In this document: positions 61,145 to 64,000 of the stretch, one piece after another
Position numbering within the stretch: the first letter of the stretch is position 1
Layout: each line of letters opens with the position of its first letter
Assembly: GCF_003144405.1 (NCBI RefSeq)
Contig: NZ_PENW01000005.1
Coordinates: 1-64,000 of the forward strand
Direction of reading: 5' to 3'
DNA length: 64,000 bases
Source of the DNA: Proteus cibi
GTDB lineage: Bacteria; Pseudomonadota; Gammaproteobacteria; Enterobacterales; Enterobacteriaceae
Notes under the pieces: generated by a model
What the model was told of the DNA's origin: nothing
Seen by the model: the letters and a program-made list of their open reading frames with translations, nothing else
Databases searched by the model: none
Made by a program: the position numbers and the translations under genes

Positions 61145-61800
61145 CAAGCAATACAGGTAATACCCAAGGTACTAAAATATTGCACTATGTTTATGATCCT
61201 CTTTGTGGTTGGTGCTACGGCATCGCGCCCCTGATTGAAGCGGTAAGCAATACCTTTCCACACTCTATTAAGTTACATGGTGGTGGATTGTTTACACCAG
61301 CAAGAGCCGTAACAGGTGGTCAATCATGGAAAGAGCATGTCACGCCAATTGATGAGCGTATTAGCCAATTATCAGGTCAAGTTTTTAGTCACGCATACAG
61401 AGACACTCTTGGTAACACTGACATGGTATTAAACTCACTACTCCCTATTTCAGCCATACTTGTTGCTGAAATAATGGGAAAACGTGATGTGTATTTATTA
61501 AAAGCACTACAAGAGGCCTATTACCTTGATGGCTTAAATATCAGTGATAAAGACACACTGCTATTTATTGTGAAAAAACTTGGCTTTGATATTGAACAAT
61601 TTGCATCCTTACTGTCTGAAATTGGCGAAACACAAGTTCAACAACATTTAAAACAGACACAACAATTAATGACTCAAGTTAATGGTCGCGGTTTTCCGAC
61701 TTTATTTATTGAAGATAACCAAGGTTATCGCCTGATATCGGTTGAAAAATATTTAGGTGATACAAAACGTTGGCAGCAATTTATAAAAGAAAATCTATAA
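61132..61800 (+). CDS. DsbA-family thioredoxin-fold protein
   Basis: 222 aa, no signal peptide in the chosen start (GTG 61132, MASVASNTG). Thioredoxin-like/FrnE-type fold with active site CGWC in DPLCGWCYGIAP (about 25-28) and cis-Pro loop RGFPTLF. It overlaps the MBL gene, and translation is probably coupled. It could reduce or oxidise a partner; a cytosolic location is inferred. Confidence 0.85.
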   Translation: MASVASNTGNTQGTKILHYVYDPLCGWCYGIAPLIEAVSNTFPHSIKLHGGGLFTPARAVTGGQSWKEHVTPIDERISQLSGQVFSHAYRDTLGNTDMVLNSLLPISAILVAEIMGKRDVYLLKALQEAYYLDGLNISDKDTLLFIVKKLGFDIEQFASLLSEIGETQVQQHLKQTQQLMTQVNGRGFPTLFIEDNQGYRLISVEKYLGDTKRWQQFIKENL

Positions 61801-61809
61801 TCTTCTTTT

Positions 61810-61850
61810 CAGTGTGCTGATTAAATTCCGCACACTGCCTTCTTTATTTC
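61810..61850 (+). terminator. Probable terminator after the MBL/DsbA-like operon
   Basis: CAGTGTGC/GCACACTG stem (61810-61837) with a 12-nt loop. The tail CCTTCTTTATTTC is only moderately T-rich. Confidence 0.5.
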
Positions 61851-61908
61851 TATCCTTACTATTTAGTGACTTTGTTATAAAATCCGCCCCCAAAAAGATT
61901 GAATCCCA

Positions 61909-62562
61909 TTAATTAAAGGGATTAAAAGACGAAAAATAGGAACCTAATACCATTAATGTTGAAAATGCAAGACAAGAGCCAAATGCCACTTTTTTTATAC
62001 GATTTTTTATCGTGATTAATACTGAAAAATACACACTTAAACCTAAAAAAGAGCCTAGCAAAAGAATATAGGGTAATTTTTCAACCCCACACCATGCGCC
62101 AATAGCCCCAAATAATTTTACATCACCAAAACCTAAAACACATTTTTGGTAGATCAAATATCCCCATAAATAGATGCCATAAAAAAGTCCTACACCACCT
62201 AGAAAACCATAAAAAGCATGATCAAAAGGCACTAATCCATATGTCGTGTAATTACACAACAACCCTAAAAATATTAGCCAATAAGTCAACGTATTAGGTA
62301 GAAGAAAATAATCAGCATCAAAGAAAGAGAGTATTAACAAATAAAAGCTTAATATAGAAAGTAATATCAATAAAGAAAGCGAACTAATTGAAAAAAACCA
62401 ATATAAACAAACAATAATATAGCTTATGACAAGTTGTTTGCGCCGAGTTTTAGGTAACAAAGATAATAGTGAAAAAGGCAGGCAACACTTAATAAAAACA
62501 AAAAAATCATTCAAAAAAGAAAGTAAAGGTCCTTTTATAAAACAAAAGCGACTTAACGGCAT
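61909..62562 (-). CDS. Short A24-type prepilin peptidase-like membrane protein
   Basis: 217 aa, highly hydrophobic, with about seven membrane segments. Both family aspartates are present: FDADYFLLPNTLTY (about 81-94) and GFGDVKLFGAIGAW (about 144-157). The N-terminal zinc CxxC methyltransferase domain of PilD/GspO is missing, so the protein is shorter than the usual 270-290 aa. Strong ribosome site AAGGAG. No pilin or secretion genes adjoin it. Confidence 0.82.
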   Translation of the reverse strand: MPLSRFCFIKGPLLSFLNDFFVFIKCCLPFSLLSLLPKTRRKQLVISYIIVCLYWFFSISSLSLLILLSILSFYLLILSFFDADYFLLPNTLTYWLIFLGLLCNYTTYGLVPFDHAFYGFLGGVGLFYGIYLWGYLIYQKCVLGFGDVKLFGAIGAWCGVEKLPYILLLGSFLGLSVYFSVLITIKNRIKKVAFGSCLAFSTLMVLGSYFSSFNPFN

Positions 62563-62814
62563 AAATATCTACTCCTTAGATACCTCGTTATCCTTAGCTA
62601 AACGACTGTATAAGAAGATCAATTTAATACCGAGAATTTTCTTTATAAGAACGATGAAAACATGAAATTTTGAGACAAAACACGCAATAATATTCGCACT
62701 ATAATAACGATAAAAGCAAAGTGATAACTTGCATGCCATAATGTCATGCGTATGATGCATATCACATATTTTATTTATCACGGTTAACTATCTTTTACGT
62801 AAGGGTTTCACGTT

Positions 62815-63546
62815 ATGCGTATTCCTCGCATTTATCATCCAGAACCACTCACAGCAGGTACTCAAACAGCATTAGATGAAGAAGCATCTAATCATGTTGG
62901 GCGTGTATTAAGAATGTCTACTGGGCAAAAACTGGCACTGTTTGATGGTTCAAATCAGGTATTTGATGCTGAAATCATAGAAAGCACAAAAAAGTCAGTC
63001 ACTGTGCAAATTAATGAAAGCATTGTTGATGATAAAGAATCCCCCCTCGACCTCCATTTAGGGCAAGTGCTTTCACGCGGTGAGAAAATGGAGTTTACTA
63101 TTCAAAAATCAGTAGAATTAGGTGTTAATACGATCACTCCACTGATCTCAGAACGCTGTGGTGTTAAACTTGACCCTAGCCGTTTAGAGAAAAAACATCA
63201 GCAATGGAAAAAAATTATTATCTCGGCATGTGAGCAATGTGGCAGAAATAGCATCCCACAATTAATGCCGGTGATGTCATTAGAGGAATGGTGTGCTCAA
63301 GATGATGGTAGTTTAAAACTCAATTTACATCCTAGAGCTAACCAAAGTATTAATACCTTACCCTTACCTGTTAAAAAAGTGCGTTTATTGATTGGCCCTG
63401 AGGGTGGACTTTCCCCTGAAGAAATCGCCATGACAGCAGAGTTCCATTTTACTGATATTTTATTAGGTCCTCGTGTATTAAGAACTGAAACAACAGCACT
63501 CACCGCAATCACCGCTTTACAGGTTCGGTTCGGCGATCTGGGATAA
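62815..63546 (+). CDS. rsmE: 16S rRNA (uracil1498-N3)-methyltransferase RsmE
   Basis: Methylates U1498 of 16S rRNA. 243 aa as in E. coli. PUA-like N-terminus ([12 protein letters not shown]) and SPOUT knot with [12 protein letters not shown] and [16 protein letters not shown]. 10 bp before gshB in one operon; same pair in E. coli. Confidence 0.97.
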   Translation: MRIPRIYHPEPLTAGTQTALDEEASNHVGRVLRMSTGQKLALFDGSNQVFDAEIIESTKKSVTVQINESIVDDKESPLDLHLGQVLSRGEKMEFTIQKSVELGVNTITPLISERCGVKLDPSRLEKKHQQWKKIIISACEQCGRNSIPQLMPVMSLEEWCAQDDGSLKLNLHPRANQSINTLPLPVKKVRLLIGPEGGLSPEEIAMTAEFHFTDILLGPRVLRTETTALTAITALQVRFGDLG

Positions 63547-63556
63547 AGGAGAAGTA

Positions 63557-64000
63557 ATGATTAAATTAGGTATTGTGATGGACCCAATTTCATCCATCAA
63601 AATCAAAAAAGACACCAGCTTTGCCATGCTATTAGAAGCACAACGTCGTGGCTGGGAAATTCATTATATGGAGATGAACGATCTTTACCTACACCAAGGT
63701 GAAGCACGCGCTCACACTCGTTTACTCAGTGTAGAAGAAAACCCAGAAAAATGGTTTGAATTTGGTCAAGAGCAGGATATTGCTTTAGGTGAATTAGATA
63801 CTATTTTAATGCGTAAAGATCCGCCTTTTGATACCGAGTTTATCTACGCAACCTATATTTTAGAACGCGCTGAAGATATGGGAACACTGATAGTGAATAA
63901 GCCACAAAGCTTACGTGACTGTAATGAAAAGCTCTTTACTGCATGGTTTCCAACATTAACGCCAGACACATTAGTTACTCGTGAAGCTAAGCATTTACGT
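63557..64000 (+). CDS. gshB: Glutathione synthetase GshB (5' part, cut by window end)
   Basis: Second step of glutathione synthesis. The first 148 codons are present, starting MIKLGIVMDPISSIKIKKDT with GGAGAA upstream. LMRKDPPFDTEFIYATYILE and NKPQSLRDCNEKLF match GshB. The frame is open to the window edge. Confidence 0.97.
   Translation, partial: MIKLGIVMDPISSIKIKKDTSFAMLLEAQRRGWEIHYMEMNDLYLHQGEARAHTRLLSVEENPEKWFEFGQEQDIALGELDTILMRKDPPFDTEFIYATYILERAEDMGTLIVNKPQSLRDCNEKLFTAWFPTLTPDTLVTREAKHLR

Noticed and set aside
62569-62781. 70-aa minus-strand frame before the prepilin peptidase-like gene
   Set aside because: GTG start without a ribosome site; its last codons are the Shine-Dalgarno of the next gene. 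Composition looks random. Not excluded, but unsupported.

Overview
The window is a stretch of chromosome from a low-GC gammaproteobacterium of the Morganellaceae, most likely Proteus (P. mirabilis or a close relative). The evidence is the AT-rich enterobacterial gene set, an Na+-NQR operon, a gshA-micA-luxS block, the csrA/tRNA-Arg/tRNA-Ser cluster, and proteins that are near-collinear with their E. coli counterparts. No prophage, insertion sequence or CRISPR array was seen. The species call is inference from gene content, not from a database search.

Layout. 1-3.1 kb: rrn P1 and P2 promoters fire off the left edge, followed by clpB with a sigma-32-type promoter. 3.1-12.5 kb: pgeF-rluD, bamD, raiA, then the aromatic amino acid block pheL-pheA ... 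tyrA-aroF. This block is interrupted by dcuB and by two small, previously uncalled genes for secreted Cys-loop peptides (9652-9998). 12.7-16.3 kb: the rpsP-rimM-trmD-rplS operon and ffh. 16.4-19.4 kb: ypjD, a yfjD/corB-type gene and an unrecognised gene. 19.5-23.4 kb: luxS, the sigma-E-driven sRNA MicA, gshA, five tRNA-Arg(ACG) genes and one tRNA-Ser(GCT), and csrA. 23.6-28.8 kb: alaS, a long AT-rich gap where E. coli carries recX, recA with its LexA box, and pncC. 28.9-37.9 kb: lplT-aas, aroL with a TyrR box, proBA, crl, frsA and gpt. 38.2-44.4 kb: pepD, a Fur-controlled TonB-dependent receptor, dinB with a LexA box, and a secreted GDPD-like protein with altered catalytic residues. 44.4-51.6 kb: nqrABCDEF-apbE-nqrM. 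52-57 kb: a yafK-type gene, yafJ, gmhA, and fadE with a FadR operator. 57-59.3 kb: the divergent lysA/lysR pair. 59.2-61.8 kb: an accessory cassette of a LysR-type regulator, a secreted MBL-fold protein and a DsbA-like protein. 61.9-64 kb: a short prepilin-peptidase-like protein, rsmE and the start of gshB.

How the genes work together. Most are housekeeping: aromatic amino acid synthesis, proline and lysine synthesis, translation and ribosome maturation, glutathione synthesis, respiration with a Na+ pump, phospholipid repair and peptidoglycan upkeep. Global regulators can be read from operators: LexA (recA, dinB), Fur (receptor), TyrR (aroF-tyrA, aroL), FadR (fadE), sigma-32 (clpB), sigma-E (micA), and possibly CRP (raiA).

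The most novel item is the two-gene unit at 9652-9998. Its two short genes share a layout: an N-terminal signal-peptide-like segment and a C-terminal C-x3-P-C-x-D loop ending in an aromatic residue. Other points for a second look are an exact 127-bp tandem tRNA-Arg duplication with a terminator inside the array, two secreted enzymes whose family metal ligands are changed, and a receptor whose longest reading frame starts inside its own Fur box.
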